A stretch of DNA of 64,000 bases from Sulfitobacter faviae (GTDB taxonomy: Bacteria; Pseudomonadota; Alphaproteobacteria; Rhodobacterales; Rhodobacteraceae): contig NZ_PGFQ01000001.1 in the NCBI RefSeq assembly GCF_029870955.1, positions 3,038,001 to 3,102,000 on the forward strand, read 5' to 3'. Below the pieces are notes generated by a model. It saw only the letters and a list, made by a program, of their open reading frames with translations, was not told where the DNA came from and searched no databases. Both the position numbers and the translations under genes were made by a program. Shown piece by piece: positions 1-9,279 of this stretch. How positions within the stretch are numbered: the first letter of the stretch is position 1; each line of letters begins with the position of its first letter.

Positions 1-627
1 GTGCTGGCGATCGAAAAGGACCGCCGCTGCCTGCCCGCGCTGGCCGAGGTGGCGGACCATTACCCCGGTCGCCTGACCGTGATCGAAGGCGACGCGCTTG
101 AGATCGACCCGCTGAGCCATCTGACCCCGCCCATCCGGGTGGCGGCCAACCTGCCCTATAACGTCGGGACCGAACTGCTGGTCCGCTGGCTCACCCCGCC
201 CGACTGGCCGCCGTTTTGGCAAAGCCTCACGCTGATGTTCCAGCGCGAGGTGGCGGAGCGGATCGTGGCGCAGCCGGGGGCGAAAGCCTATGGGCGGCTG
301 GCCGTGCTGGCGCAGTGGCGCAGTGATGCGCGGATCGTGATGCAATTGCCGCCGGGCGCCTTCACCCCGCCGCCCAAGGTCTCGTCGAGCGTGGTGCATC
401 TGACCGCCCTGCCCGAGCCGCGCTTCCCTGCCGATCCGAAGGTGCTGAGCCATGTGGTCGCGATGGCCTTCAACCAGCGGCGCAAGATGCTGCGCTCGGC
501 GCTTAAAGGTGCCGCGCCGGATATCGAGGACCGTCTGACCGCCGCGGGGCTGAAACCCACCGACCGCGCCGAACAGGTGCCGCTCGAGGGGTTCTGCGCC
601 CTCGCCCGCGAGATTGCCAAGGGGTAA
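1..627 (+). CDS. rsmA: 16S rRNA (adenine(1518/1519)-N6)-dimethyltransferase RsmA, 5' end missing
   Basis: This is the C-terminal part of the KsgA/RsmA methyltransferase, which dimethylates two adjacent adenines in the 3' hairpin of 16S rRNA late in 30S assembly. The window opens inside the gene, so the N-terminal SAM-binding segment is off the edge. About 208 residues remain. The adenine-methyltransferase motif NLPYN lies at about residues 50-54 of the visible part, and the C-terminal helical region includes [14 protein letters not shown] near residue 160. It ends 2 bases before the start of the next gene, which suggests co-transcription with the downstream lipoprotein. The first in-window GTG is not taken as a true start. 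Confidence 0.93.
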   Translation: MLAIEKDRRCLPALAEVADHYPGRLTVIEGDALEIDPLSHLTPPIRVAANLPYNVGTELLVRWLTPPDWPPFWQSLTLMFQREVAERIVAQPGAKAYGRLAVLAQWRSDARIVMQLPPGAFTPPPKVSSSVVHLTALPEPRFPADPKVLSHVVAMAFNQRRKMLRSALKGAAPDIEDRLTAAGLKPTDRAEQVPLEGFCALAREIAKG

Positions 628-629
628 CC

Positions 630-1208
630 ATGTTCTACCGACTATTGCTCGTCTTTGCCCTGCTGCTGGGGCTTTCCGCCTGCGCCCTGCCGCGCAACGG
701 CCCACCACCTCTGGGCACCGAGGCCGAGATCACGGAACTCGCCCGCGCTATCGAAGACCTCTCGCCGCAGGTAAATCCCGAAGAGGCCGCCCGTGCCGCG
801 CGGATCGCTTACCGGCATACCCATGAACTGGCGATCGCCTATCAAATCACCGACCCGCCGCTGATCCATAACGTGAAGGTCAACAACGGCAGCAAGCCGC
901 GCGGCCTGTGTTGGCATTGGGCAGAGGATTTGGAGAAACGCCTGAAGGCCGAGGGTTTCGCCACGCTCGACCTGCACCGCGCCATCGCTAATGGCGACTC
1001 GCGGATCCTGCTGGACCATTCCACCGCCATCATCTCAGCCGCCGGGGCACCGATGCAGGCGGGGCTTGTCCTTGACCCTTGGCGCCGCGGGGGCGAGCTG
1101 TTCTGGTCGCCGGTCACCAGCGATCCGCGGTATGATTGGGCGCCGCGCGAAGAGGTGCTGCGGCGCAACGGGCGGATCAGATATGTGCAGGCGGGGATGG
1201 AAGGGTAG
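630..1208 (+). CDS. Lipoprotein with a possible Cys-His-Asp catalytic triad
   Basis: I do not recognise the family. The 192-residue protein begins with a lipoprotein signal: a hydrophobic stretch, lipobox LSAC and Cys18 as the lipidation site. It is therefore probably anchored in the inner or outer membrane facing the periplasm. The second half has a suggestive layout: Cys94 in GLCWHW at the start of a predicted helix, His130 in LDHSTAII on a predicted strand, and Asp149 in LVLDPWR. This is the order seen in papain-fold cysteine peptidases and transglutaminase-like proteins. That reading is inference, since no family match was made. It starts 2 bases after rsmA and is followed by a strong terminator. 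Confidence 0.75.
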   Translation: MFYRLLLVFALLLGLSACALPRNGPPPLGTEAEITELARAIEDLSPQVNPEEAARAARIAYRHTHELAIAYQITDPPLIHNVKVNNGSKPRGLCWHWAEDLEKRLKAEGFATLDLHRAIANGDSRILLDHSTAIISAAGAPMQAGLVLDPWRRGGELFWSPVTSDPRYDWAPREEVLRRNGRIRYVQAGMEG

Positions 1209-1243
1209 ATCTGTGCCGTGCTGCCGACCATCACCACTTATAA

Positions 1244-1270
1244 AAAAGCCCCGCAATTTGCGGGGCTTTT
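1244..1270. terminator. Bidirectional Rho-independent terminator
   Basis: A perfect 12-bp stem (1244-1255 with 1259-1270) has a 3-base loop. It is flanked by A bases on the left and ends in T bases on the right, so it has a U-tract in both directions. It lies between the convergent lipoprotein gene and the DUF4167 gene and can serve both. Confidence 0.9.
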
Positions 1271-1271
1271 C

Positions 1272-1865
1272 TTATTCTGCGACCTTTGCGGTGTCGCTCT
1301 TGCTGTCGCCACCCTCCTGCGGCTGTGCCTCTGCCGCTTTCGGCTTGGGCTTGCGGCGCGGGGCGCGTTTCGGCTTCGGCTTGCTCTCGGGCGTGTCGAC
1401 CAGCGTGCTCTCTTCGCTGTTCGGCTCGGCCTCGGCCTGCTGTTGCGCGGGCTCTTGCTGCTCGGGCTGTTTGTCGGCTTTCGGCTGCTCGCCCTGCGAC
1501 TGGCCGCCCTGCTGCGCCTCGCGCTCCTGACGCTCGGCCCGCTCGCGATCCCGCTCGGCCTGACGCTCACGGTTCTGGCGCTCTTGCTCCTCGCGGCGCT
1601 GGTCCACTTCGCGCTGCGCCTCGCTCAGCAGGCGCAGGTAGTGTTCGGCGTGCTGTTGAAAGTTCTCGGCGGCCACACGGTCATTGCTCAACTGGGCATC
1701 GCGGGCCAGCTGATTGTATTTCTCGATAACCTGCTGCGGCGTGCCGCGCACCTTGCCCTCGGGGCCGGAGCTGTCGAAAACACGGTTGACGACATTGCCG
1801 CCGCCACCTTGCGACGAGCGTTTGCGGTTATTCTTCGACCGGGAGCGTGATCTGGGAGAATTCAT
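1272..1865 (-). CDS. DUF4167 domain protein, basic and coiled-coil rich
   Basis: The 197-residue protein has a basic N-terminus (SRSRSKNNRKRSSQ) followed by the DUF4167 core at about residues 25-85, which includes KVRGTPQQVIEKYNQLAR and NFQQHAEHYLRLLSEAQ. The rest is a charged Glu/Arg/Gln-rich coiled-coil-like stretch and a basic Lys/Pro-rich tail. DUF4167 proteins are widespread in alphaproteobacteria and have no established function. The basic ends suggest nucleic-acid or ribosome contact, which is inference. The gene sits downstream of prmC on the same strand after a 208-base gap. Its stop codon directly abuts the bidirectional terminator. Confidence 0.85.
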   Translation of the reverse strand: MNSPRSRSRSKNNRKRSSQGGGGNVVNRVFDSSGPEGKVRGTPQQVIEKYNQLARDAQLSNDRVAAENFQQHAEHYLRLLSEAQREVDQRREEQERQNRERQAERDRERAERQEREAQQGGQSQGEQPKADKQPEQQEPAQQQAEAEPNSEESTLVDTPESKPKPKRAPRRKPKPKAAEAQPQEGGDSKSDTAKVAE

Positions 1866-1899
1866 GGAATGATGTCAGCCTTGTGTGCTGTGTGTCGTT

Positions 1900-2066
1900 C
1901 ACCGGGGGTGCAAAGCACGTCTTGAACCCGGCCTAAGCGATATGTTGGGCATAGTGCCGCGCGGGACCGCCTGTGGCATCCACCGCTGCAACACCCCTGA
2001 CTAACCATGCCAGAAAGGCTTGGGCAAGAAGAAACTGCCACTTAGCCCGCCAAATGGCGGTTTTTT
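1900..2066 (+). ncRNA. Possible small RNA ending at an orphan terminator
   Basis: The 208-base gap between DUF4167 and prmC has both neighbouring genes on the minus strand. Even so, it ends in a plus-strand terminator with no plus-strand protein gene to serve. The upstream sequence has no credible ORF and could be a non-coding RNA. The 5' end given here is arbitrary, no convincing promoter was found, and it does not resemble SRP RNA, tmRNA or 6S RNA as far as I can tell. Confidence 0.28.
2047..2066 (+). terminator. Plus-strand Rho-independent terminator without an obvious gene
   Basis: The stem CCGCC (2047-2051) pairs with GGCGG (2056-2060) across an AAAT loop and is followed by six T bases on the plus strand. 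On the minus strand it is followed by GCTAAG, so it is not a good terminator for prmC. Confidence 0.65.
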
Positions 2067-2073
2067 CGCGATT

Positions 2074-2916
2074 TCACGCCGGTTTATCGGCTGAAACGAC
2101 CCTTGGCCGCCCATCGAGATCATGCGCCAGCGTGACCCGGCCCCAGCCCGCCGCGGCAAAGATTTCCTGCACCGCTTCGCCCTGTTGCCAGCCGATTTCG
2201 ACCATGACGCGGCCTTGGGGCGTGAGGTAGCCCTGCGCCTCGGCGGCGATGATCCGGTAGATGCTCAGCCCGTCTTGGCCGTCGGTCAGCGCCATTTCCG
2301 GCTCATGCTGGCGCAATTCTGGAGAGACATCGGCCATTTCCTCGGCGGCCAGATAGGGCGGGTTCGACAGGATCAGATCAAATCGCCCCTCAACGGCGCT
2401 GAACCAGTCGGACTGCCGGATATCGGCGCGGTCGGCCACCCCGTGCTGCACCGCATTGGCGCTGGCTTGAAGGCAGGCGGCTTCCGAGAGGTCCACCCCC
2501 AACCCCGTCGCCGCTGGCCGTTCGGCCAGCAGGGTGACGAGGATACAGCCCGAGCCGGTGCCGAGGTCCAGAATGCGGGTGAAATCCTCGCCGAGCGCGA
2601 GGTCAATCAGGGTCTCTGTCTCGGGCCGCGGGTCAAGCACATCGCGGCTGATCGCGAAATCGCGGCCATAAAAAGCCCGCCGCCCGATCAACTGCGAGAC
2701 TGGCACGCGCACGGCGCGCAGGGCGATGAGCTGGTCAAAGCGTTCGGCAACCTCGGGGGCGATTTCCTCGGGCGCGATGAGGGTCACGCGGGCGGCATCG
2801 ACAGAGGCGGCATGGGCGAGCAACAGCCGCGCATCCCGCGCCGGATCGGGCACACCGGCGGCACGCAGCCGTCCGGCGGCGGCGGCCATGGCTTGGGCGG
2901 CGGTCTGAGGGCTCAC
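2074..2916 (-). CDS. prmC: Peptide chain release factor N5-glutamine methyltransferase PrmC (HemK)
   Basis: PrmC methylates the glutamine of the GGQ motif in class I release factors and so improves peptide release. The 280-residue protein has a helical N-terminal domain, the SAM-binding motif DLGTGSG at about residues 117-123 and the catalytic NPPY motif at about 185-188. The start is a GTG whose last two bases form part of the prfA stop (GTGA overlap). PrmC is therefore translated directly after its own substrate RF1. The gene pair is standard in proteobacteria. Confidence 0.95.
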   Translation of the reverse strand: MSPQTAAQAMAAAAGRLRAAGVPDPARDARLLLAHAASVDAARVTLIAPEEIAPEVAERFDQLIALRAVRVPVSQLIGRRAFYGRDFAISRDVLDPRPETETLIDLALGEDFTRILDLGTGSGCILVTLLAERPAATGLGVDLSEAACLQASANAVQHGVADRADIRQSDWFSAVEGRFDLILSNPPYLAAEEMADVSPELRQHEPEMALTDGQDGLSIYRIIAAEAQGYLTPQGRVMVEIGWQQGEAVQEIFAAAGWGRVTLAHDLDGRPRVVSADKPA

Positions 2917-3968
2917 CCCTCCATCTCCGCCAATTGCCGCGCTTGCGCATCGGCAGTCAGCGCATCGACGATCTCATCCAGATCGCCCTGCATCACGGCT
3001 TCGAGCCGGTAAAGCGTCAGGTTGATCCGATGGTCCGTCATACGACCTTGGGGGAAATTATAGGTGCGAATCCGCTCAGAGCGGTCACCGGAGCCCACCT
3101 GCGCCGCGCGGTCGGCAGAGCGCTCGTTGTCCATCCGGCTGCGCTCCATATCATAGAGCCGCGCTTTGAGCACCTGCATCGCCTTGTCGCGGTTGCGGTG
3201 CTGGGACTTCTCCGACGAGGTAACGACGATCCCGGTCGGAATATGGGTGATCCGCACGGCGGAATCGGTGGTATTGACGTGCTGCCCCCCCGCGCCCGAA
3301 GAGCGCATCGTGTCGATCCGCAGGTCATTTGCGTTGATCTCGATATCCACGTCTTCGGCCTCGGGCAGCACCGCCACGGTCGCCGCCGAAGTATGGATGC
3401 GCCCGCCGCTTTCGGTGGTGGGCACGCGCTGTACGCGGTGCACGCCGCTTTCGAACTTGAGCCGGGCAAAGACGTTCTGGCCGGTGATATGGGCCACGAC
3501 CTCTTTCACGCCGCCGAGTTCGGTCATCTGGCTTTCGATCAGGTCAAACCCCCAGCCCTGTGCCTCGGCATAGCGTTGGTACATGCGCAGCAGGTCGCCG
3601 GCGAAAAGCGCCGCCTCATCGCCGCCCGTGCCGGGGCGGATCTCCAACATGGCGGGTTTCGCATCAGCCGCATCGCGGGGCAGAAGTGCGAGTTGCAACC
3701 CCTGCTCGACCTCCGGCAGACGGGCGCGCAGGCGCGGCAGCTCATCCCGCGCAAGCTCAGCCATCTCGGGGTCTTTCAGCATCTCTTCGGCTTCTTCGAG
3801 GTCGCGCTGAAGCTGCTGGTAAAGGTCGATCTGATCGACCACGGGCTTGAGATCGCTGTATTCTTTCGCGAGGGCTGCAAAATCGGCCCCATCAGAGCCT
3901 GCAGACATGCTGGCCTCCAGAAACTGGAAGCGTTGCGAGATTTGCGCGAGGCGGTGCATCGGGATCAT
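2913..3968 (-). CDS. prfA: Peptide chain release factor 1
   Basis: RF1 recognises UAG and UAA stop codons and triggers hydrolysis of the nascent chain. The 351-residue protein carries the GGQ catalytic motif at about residues 227-229. Its stop-codon recognition tripeptide reads PTT (about 183-185), where E. coli RF1 has PAT; this fits the PxT pattern. The start at 3968 (MIPMHRLAQ) could instead be the Met three codons further in. The gene overlaps prmC by 4 bases. It is intact, even across a seven-C run near 3285. Confidence 0.96.
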   Translation of the reverse strand: MIPMHRLAQISQRFQFLEASMSAGSDGADFAALAKEYSDLKPVVDQIDLYQQLQRDLEEAEEMLKDPEMAELARDELPRLRARLPEVEQGLQLALLPRDAADAKPAMLEIRPGTGGDEAALFAGDLLRMYQRYAEAQGWGFDLIESQMTELGGVKEVVAHITGQNVFARLKFESGVHRVQRVPTTESGGRIHTSAATVAVLPEAEDVDIEINANDLRIDTMRSSGAGGQHVNTTDSAVRITHIPTGIVVTSSEKSQHRNRDKAMQVLKARLYDMERSRMDNERSADRAAQVGSGDRSERIRTYNFPQGRMTDHRINLTLYRLEAVMQGDLDEIVDALTADAQARQLAEMEG

Positions 3969-3995
3969 GGGGTTCCTGTCGCTTATGCAAATGCT

Positions 3996-4023
3996 TTGGT
4001 CAAGAGGCGGCTTGTGCTATCAT
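3996..4023 (+). promoter_or_regulatory. Possible sigma-70 promoter giving a nearly leaderless mRNA
   Basis: A TTGGTC box (3996-4001) and a TATCAT box (4018-4023) are separated by 16 bases and sit just before the ATG at 4029. Transcription would start at or next to the start codon, and no good ribosome-binding site is visible between the -10 box and the ATG. Confidence 0.35.
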
Positions 4024-4028
4024 GAGCT

Positions 4029-4328
4029 ATGACACGTCTTATGCCGCTCATCTGCCTTATGGGCCTGACGGCCCTGCACCCTGCCCTTGCGGATGTCAAA
4101 GCGCCGGGCGGCAAGACGATTGATTGCTATTGCACCAACAGCAGCGGCGCCCGGGTGGAACTGGGTGAGACGATTTGCCTACAAGTGGATGGGCGCATGT
4201 TCATGGCGCAATGCCAGATGTCGCTCAATGTGCCGATGTGGCGGGAGGTGCAGCAAGGCTGCCTGTCATCGCGCCTCGATTTGATCGAGCCATCCGTTGA
4301 CCCGCTTGGCGTTGACCCCCAGATCTGA
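4029..4328 (+). CDS. Small secreted Cys-containing protein, unknown function
   Basis: I do not recognise a family. The 99-residue protein begins with a signal peptide (hydrophobic stretch ending near ALA-D22), so it is probably periplasmic. The mature part has five cysteines, two of them in an IDCYC motif, which suggests disulfide bonding or metal binding. Its last 63 bases overlap the end of the oppositely oriented DUF1499 gene. It faces away from prfA across a 60-base gap containing a possible promoter. Confidence 0.65.
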   Translation: MTRLMPLICLMGLTALHPALADVKAPGGKTIDCYCTNSSGARVELGETICLQVDGRMFMAQCQMSLNVPMWREVQQGCLSSRLDLIEPSVDPLGVDPQI

Positions 4329-4691
4329 TCGGCCAAAGCGCGAGCGGCCATAGACCTCGACATAGCGCGGATCACCGCCATAGATGCCGATGGTGGTGAA
4401 ATCAGGATAGCCCATCAATTTGGTGCGGGTGACATAGGTGACCTGCCCCTCAGCAAGCGATCCGGCGACGACTTCGGTGCGCGGGGTTTGCAGGATCACC
4501 CGGTCAAGCTGGGCCAAGGTCTCGGCCCCGTCGCCCTCGACCGGCGCGCGCCAGACATAGCTGTTAGTGCCTTGGGTCTTGCCCATCTTCTGCCCGTCGG
4601 CCTGAACATGCCAACGCGCGGTGTCGATGGGCGCAAGGCGGATATAGGCCACCAAGGCGACGAGGGCGATCACGATGATCCAGAACAGCAT
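4266..4691 (-). CDS. DUF1499 family membrane-anchored protein
   Basis: The 141-residue protein has an N-terminal transmembrane helix (residues 1-18, LFWIIVIALVALVAYIRL) followed by a DUF1499-type domain with the typical ending YVEVYGRSRFGRSDLGVN. The family is of unknown function. I prefer the ATG at 4691, which has an AAAGGTG sequence 7 bases upstream. A GTG at 4700 in the same frame would add three residues. The 3' end overlaps the small secreted protein gene on the other strand by 63 bases. Confidence 0.8.
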   Translation of the reverse strand: MLFWIIVIALVALVAYIRLAPIDTARWHVQADGQKMGKTQGTNSYVWRAPVEGDGAETLAQLDRVILQTPRTEVVAGSLAEGQVTYVTRTKLMGYPDFTTIGIYGGDPRYVEVYGRSRFGRSDLGVNAKRVNGWLDQIEAR

Positions 4692-4793
4692 TTTAAGCAC
4701 CTTTCAAAGCTCGGCGGTCAGGGGCGACGGAGGTCGCAGCAAACAAGCCAGCCCGCCTTTCAGCGGACCGGCGCGTGATGTCATGGCTTTCGC

Positions 4794-5758
4794 TCACGCG
4801 GTTCTCATGCGGTGACCCAGCAGCGACAGGATCTCGGTCGCGACATGGGCGCCTGCCACCGCTGTAGCGCCGGTGGTGTCGAAGGGGGGCGAGACTTCGA
4901 CAACGTCACCGCCCATGATGTTGATCCCCGCAAGATCGCGCAGCATGATCGACGCCTGCGCCGAGGTCAGCCCGCCCCACACCGGCGTGCCGGTGCCGGG
5001 GGCAAAGGCCGGGTCCAGCGCGTCGATGTCAAAGGTCAGATAGCAGGGGCGATCGCCGAGGATCTCCTTGATCTTGGCAACGGTGGCCTGCGGCCCTTTC
5101 TCATGCACCTCGCGCGCGTCGATGATATTGACGCCCATCGTGTCCTCATTGGTGGTGCGAATGCCGACCTGCACGCTGGTCGACGGGTCGACGATGCCGG
5201 ACTTCACGGCTTTGTAGAACATCGTCCCGTGGTCGATCCGGTCCATGTCGTCGTCTTGCCAAGTGTCCGTATGCGCATCGAACTGTAACAGGCTGATAGG
5301 CCCGTATTTTTCCGCATAGGCCTTGAGGATCGGGAATGAGATGTAGTGATCTCCCCCAGCACCACAGAGGCCGCGCCGGCATCGAGAATGGTCTTGATAT
5401 GGGCCGTCAGGGCGGCGGGAAACTGGCTGACATGGCCATAGTCGAAGGCCAGATCGCCATAGTCCGCGATGGCGAATTCGCTCAGCACGTCGAAATCCCA
5501 GCCATAGGGCGCGTCGGGCGCTTGCAGCGCGCTGGCTTCGCGGATGGCGCGGGGGCCAAGGCGGGTGCCGGGGCGGTTGGTCACCGCTTGATCGAAGGGC
5601 ACGCCTGTTACCGCGATGTCGACGCCGGCCAGATCCTTGGTGTATTTCCGTCGCAGGAAGGAGGTCGCCCCGCCAAAGGTCAACTCATAGCTCGGCCCTT
5701 TGAGGTCCTCGCGGGTAAAGGCCATATCCATCTGTTTGGCCGCGTCTTCCAATGCCAT
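4794..5758 (-). CDS. speB: Agmatinase (ureohydrolase), reading frame broken once
   Basis: This ureohydrolase-family enzyme most likely hydrolyses agmatine to putrescine and urea. The metal ligands lie in GGDHY, QFDAHTDTW and YLTFDIDALDPA, the usual di-manganese set of the family. The frame breaks at a five-C run (5353-5357). Adding one base restores GGDHYISFP and gives a 321-residue protein of normal length. The start ATG overlaps the stop of the M20 hydrolase by one base (TAATG), so the two form an operon. Guanidinobutyrase or another ureohydrolase specificity cannot be excluded. The break looks like a homopolymer sequencing error, though a real mutation is possible. Confidence 0.85.
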
Positions 5759-6927
5759 TATTTGCCTCCTGCTGGCTGTGCCCGCTCAACGATACGGGCG
5801 AAAAAGGATGCGCCAAGCGGCGCGATCTCGTCGTTGAAGTCGTATTCCGGGTGGTGCAGCCCTGCGCCTTCCCCGGCCCCGAGGAAGAGATAGGCACCGG
5901 GGCGTTTTTCAAGCATGAAGCTGAAATCCTCTGCACCCATCTCGCGGCCATAGTCGCCGTGAACTTGGGCCGCGCCCACCACTTCGGTCGCTGCCGCGAT
6001 GGCGGCCTCGGCCTTGGCCGGGTCGTTGACCGTGGCGGGATAGCCAACCTCATAGTCCAACTCGGCGGTGACGTCATAGCTTGCCGCCTGCCCGTCCACG
6101 ATCTGCTGCATCCGGCGCATCACCATGGCTTGCACCTCACGGTCAAAGGTGCGCACCGTGCCGTTGATATAGGCGGTTTCGGGGATGATGTTATCGGCGG
6201 TGCCGGTGTGGATCTGCGTGACTGAGACCACCAGATCCTGCGCCGCGACATGGTTGCGGCTGACGATGGTCTGAATGGCCGTGGCGATGCCGCAGGCCGC
6301 CACGACGGGGTCGCGGCTCTCATGGGGCATCGCGCCATGGCCGCCTTTGCCCTTGATATGAATGTGGAATTCATCCACCGCCGCCATGATCGGACCCGGC
6401 GTGGTATAGAATGCGCCTTCGTCAAAGCCGGGCGCGTTGTGGATGCCGTAAACCTGCGCGATCTCGAACCGCTCCATGATGCCCTCTTCGACCATCACGC
6501 CCGCGCCGCCGCCCGCCTCTTCGGCGGGTTGAAAGATCAGCGCCACCCGGCCTGCGAAATTGCGTGTCTCGGCCAGATATCGCGCCGCGCCCAGAAGCAT
6601 GGTGGTGTGCCCGTCATGGCCGCAGGCGTGCATCTTGCCCTCCCGCGTGCTGGCATAGTCCTTGCCCGTTGCCTCTTGGATCGGCAGCGCATCCATATCG
6701 GCGCGCAGGCCGATGGTCGGGCCTTCGCCCTGCCCTTCGATGATCGCCACGATACCGGTTGTCGCGATGCCCTCGTGCAGCTCATCCACACCAAATTCGC
6801 GCAGCCGCTCGGCCACGAAAGCCGCCGTCTCATGGCAGTCGAACGCCAGTTCGGGAATCCCGTGCAAATGGCGCCGCCATGCTGTCATATCCTCCGCAAA
6901 GGCGTTGATGCGGTTCACCACGGGCAT
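5758..6927 (-). CDS. M20 family amidohydrolase, hippurate hydrolase-like
   Basis: The 389-residue protein is a zinc-dependent M20D amidohydrolase. It has RADMDALP (about 75-82), the metal-binding MHACGHDGHT (99-108), FQPAEE (132-137) and a central dimerisation domain (GKGGHGAMPHES). Relatives cleave N-acyl amino acids such as hippurate or N-acetylated compounds; the substrate here is unknown. It precedes the agmatinase gene with a one-base overlap, which suggests joint work on nitrogen compounds. That link is inference. Confidence 0.9.
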   Translation of the reverse strand: MPVVNRINAFAEDMTAWRRHLHGIPELAFDCHETAAFVAERLREFGVDELHEGIATTGIVAIIEGQGEGPTIGLRADMDALPIQEATGKDYASTREGKMHACGHDGHTTMLLGAARYLAETRNFAGRVALIFQPAEEAGGGAGVMVEEGIMERFEIAQVYGIHNAPGFDEGAFYTTPGPIMAAVDEFHIHIKGKGGHGAMPHESRDPVVAACGIATAIQTIVSRNHVAAQDLVVSVTQIHTGTADNIIPETAYINGTVRTFDREVQAMVMRRMQQIVDGQAASYDVTAELDYEVGYPATVNDPAKAEAAIAAATEVVGAAQVHGDYGREMGAEDFSFMLEKRPGAYLFLGAGEGAGLHHPEYDFNDEIAPLGASFFARIVERAQPAGGK

Positions 6928-6991
6928 GGGCTGGACTCCTTGGGGTTGGTTTGGTCAGGGTGCATCTGACACCAGACATACGGGGCCTGCA

Positions 6992-7815
6992 ATGCCGGAC
7001 AACACAAAAGCCGATCTCATTCACGATTCAGATGCCGGGATCGAACGGTTGCTCGAAATCATGCGCCGCCTGCGCGACCCTGAGACGGGCTGCCCCTGGG
7101 ATATCGAGCAGGATTTCGACAGCATCGCCCCCTATACCATTGAAGAGGCTTATGAAGTCGCGGATGCCATCGCCCGGCGTGATTGGGGCGAGCTTGAGGG
7201 GGAGTTAGGCGATCTGCTGCTGCAATCGGTCTATCACACGGCGATGGGTGAAGAAGCGGGGCATTTCACCTTTCAATCCGTGGTGCGCAACATCAGCGAT
7301 AAAATGGTGGCGCGGCACCCGCATGTCTTTGGCGACGAATCCCGCGACAAGAGCGCCGAACAGCAGACCGCCGATTGGGAGAAGATTAAAGCCGCCGAAC
7401 GCGCGGGCAAGGCACAGGGGGCACCTTGGACGGGGTGGCAATCGGCCTGCCAGCGCTGTTGCGGGCGATGAAGCTTCAGAAACGCGCGGCGCGTGTGGGG
7501 TTCGACTGGCCCGAGACGACGCAGGTGCTCGACAAGATCACCGAAGAGGCCGCCGAATTGGTCGAGGCGAAGGACCAGCTGAGCCAAGCGGAGGTCGAGG
7601 AAGAATACGGCGATCTGCTCTTCGTCATGGCCAATCTGGGCCGCCATTTGGGCCTTGACCCGGAAGCCGCTCTGCGCGCCGCCAATGCCAAATTCACCCG
7701 CCGGTTCGAAGGGGTCGAGGCCCGGCTCGCCGCGATGGGCAAAACCCCGCAAGACAGTGATCTGGCCGAGATGGACGCGCTGTGGGAGGCGGTGAAACTG
7801 GCGGAACGCGGCTAA
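6992..7815 (+). CDS. mazG: Nucleoside triphosphate pyrophosphohydrolase MazG, reading frame broken once
   Basis: MazG hydrolyses (deoxy)nucleoside triphosphates to monophosphates and pyrophosphate and removes aberrant nucleotides. Both halves of the double MazG fold are visible. The first has ETGCPWDIEQDF, TIEEAYEV and EGELGDLLLQ. The second has ITEEAAELVEAKD and EEEYGDLLF. The frame breaks at a five-G run (7417-7421). One added base gives GKAQGGTLDGVAIGLPALL and a 274-residue protein of family length. The chosen ATG at 6992 lies 64 bases from the divergent M20 gene. Confidence 0.88.
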
Positions 7816-7892
7816 TCCCCCGGGCAGCGGCTGGACAAAGACCCGCCCCTCCGGCAAGGCTCTGCCCCAAGCAATTTGACGAAAGTAAGCCC

Positions 7893-8833
7893 ATGACCCC
7901 GCGCAAAATCATCATCGACACCGACCCCGGACAGGACGACGCCGTGGCGATCCTCCTTGCCCTCGCCAGCCCGCAAGAGATCGAGGTTCTGGGCATCACC
8001 TGTGTCGCGGGCAACGTGCCGCTGGACCTGACTTCGAAAAACGCGCGGATCGTTTGCGAATTGGCGGGGCGGGATGATGTGAAAGTCTTTGCCGGTTGCG
8101 ACCGCCCGCTGGGACGTGATCTGGTGACGGCGGAACATGTGCATGGCAAGACTGGCCTCGACGGCCCCGACCTGCCCGACCCAACCATGCCGCTGGCCGA
8201 AGGGCATGGGGTGGATTTCATCATCGAACAGGTCCGCGCCCATCCCGCAGGTAGCGTAACCCTTTGCCCCTTGGGGCCGTTGACCAATATCGCAACCGCC
8301 CTGCAAAAAGCGCCCGACATCGCCGAGAAGGTGCAAGAGATCGTGCTGATGGGCGGCGGCTATTTCGAGGGGGCAACATCACGCCCACGGCGGAATTCAA
8401 CATTTACGTCGACCCCCATGCCGCTGATATCGTTTTCAAATCCGGAATTCCGATCGTCGTGATGCCGCTCGATGTCACCCATAAGGCACTGGTCACCAAA
8501 CCGCGCAACGATGCCTTCCGCGCGCTTGGCACCAAGGTCGGCGTCGCCGTGGCCGAGATGACCGATTTCTTCGAGCGGTTCGACAAAGAGAAATACGGCT
8601 CCGAAGGCGCGCCGCTGCATGATCCTTGCGTCACCGCCTATTTGATCAACCCCGATCTTTTCCAAGGTCGTCATATCAATGTCGAGATCGAGACCCAGTC
8701 GGAACTGACCATGGGCATGACCGTCGCCGACTGGTGGCGCGTGACCGACCGGGCGCCCAACGCGCTCTTCGTAGGCGATCTTGATGCCGACGGGTTCTTT
8801 GCCCTGCTCACCGAAAGGCTGGCCCGTCTATGA
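7893..8833 (+). CDS. Inosine-uridine preferring nucleoside hydrolase, reading frame broken once
   Basis: This enzyme family hydrolyses the N-glycosidic bond of nucleosides to base and ribose. The signature DTDPGQDDA at residues 9-17 provides the calcium ligands, and the conserved GPLTNIA and LMGGGYFEGGN segments are present. A break at a five-G run (8369-8373) is repaired by one base, which restores YFEGGNITPTAEFN and a 313-residue protein. The stop overlaps the next start (ATGA), so it is coupled to the GNAT gene. Exact nucleoside preference is not readable. Confidence 0.88.
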
Positions 8834-9279
8834 GCGCACATCTCACCCTCGGCGCGCCTGAGCATCTCGACAAGCTCGTAGCACTTGTCGCGGCATTTCA
8901 CGCCGAAGCGGGGATCGAGATGAGCGATGAACAGCGCCGCCGCGGGCTGGCGCCGCTGTTGGATGGCATCCCCCATGGCGCGGCCTATCTGATCGGCCCG
9001 CCCCGCGCGCCCATCGGCTATGTGGTGATCTGTTTCGGCTGGTCGGTTGAATTCGGCGGGTTGGACGCCATCATTGATGAAATCTACGTCCGCCCCGGCG
9101 TGCGGGGTCGCGGCATCGCCTCGGAGGCGCTGATCGCGCTGCCCCGGGCGCTGGCGGCGGGTGGGCTGCGGGCCGTCCATCTTGAGGTGGATCGCAACAA
9201 TGCCGCGGCGATGAAACTCTATACCCGTGCGGGCTTTCGCCCGCGCGAGGATTACATGCTTATGTCCCGGACCCTGTGA
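8830..9279 (+). CDS. GNAT family N-acetyltransferase
   Basis: The 149-residue protein has the acetyl-CoA binding motif VRGRGIASEA at about residues 91-100 and the typical C-terminal segment NNAAAMKLYTRAGF. The acceptor substrate is unknown. It is joined by 4-base ATGA and TGATG overlaps to the nucleoside hydrolase before it and selO after it, so all three form one translation-coupled unit. Confidence 0.88.
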   Translation: MSAHLTLGAPEHLDKLVALVAAFHAEAGIEMSDEQRRRGLAPLLDGIPHGAAYLIGPPRAPIGYVVICFGWSVEFGGLDAIIDEIYVRPGVRGRGIASEALIALPRALAAGGLRAVHLEVDRNNAAAMKLYTRAGFRPREDYMLMSRTL

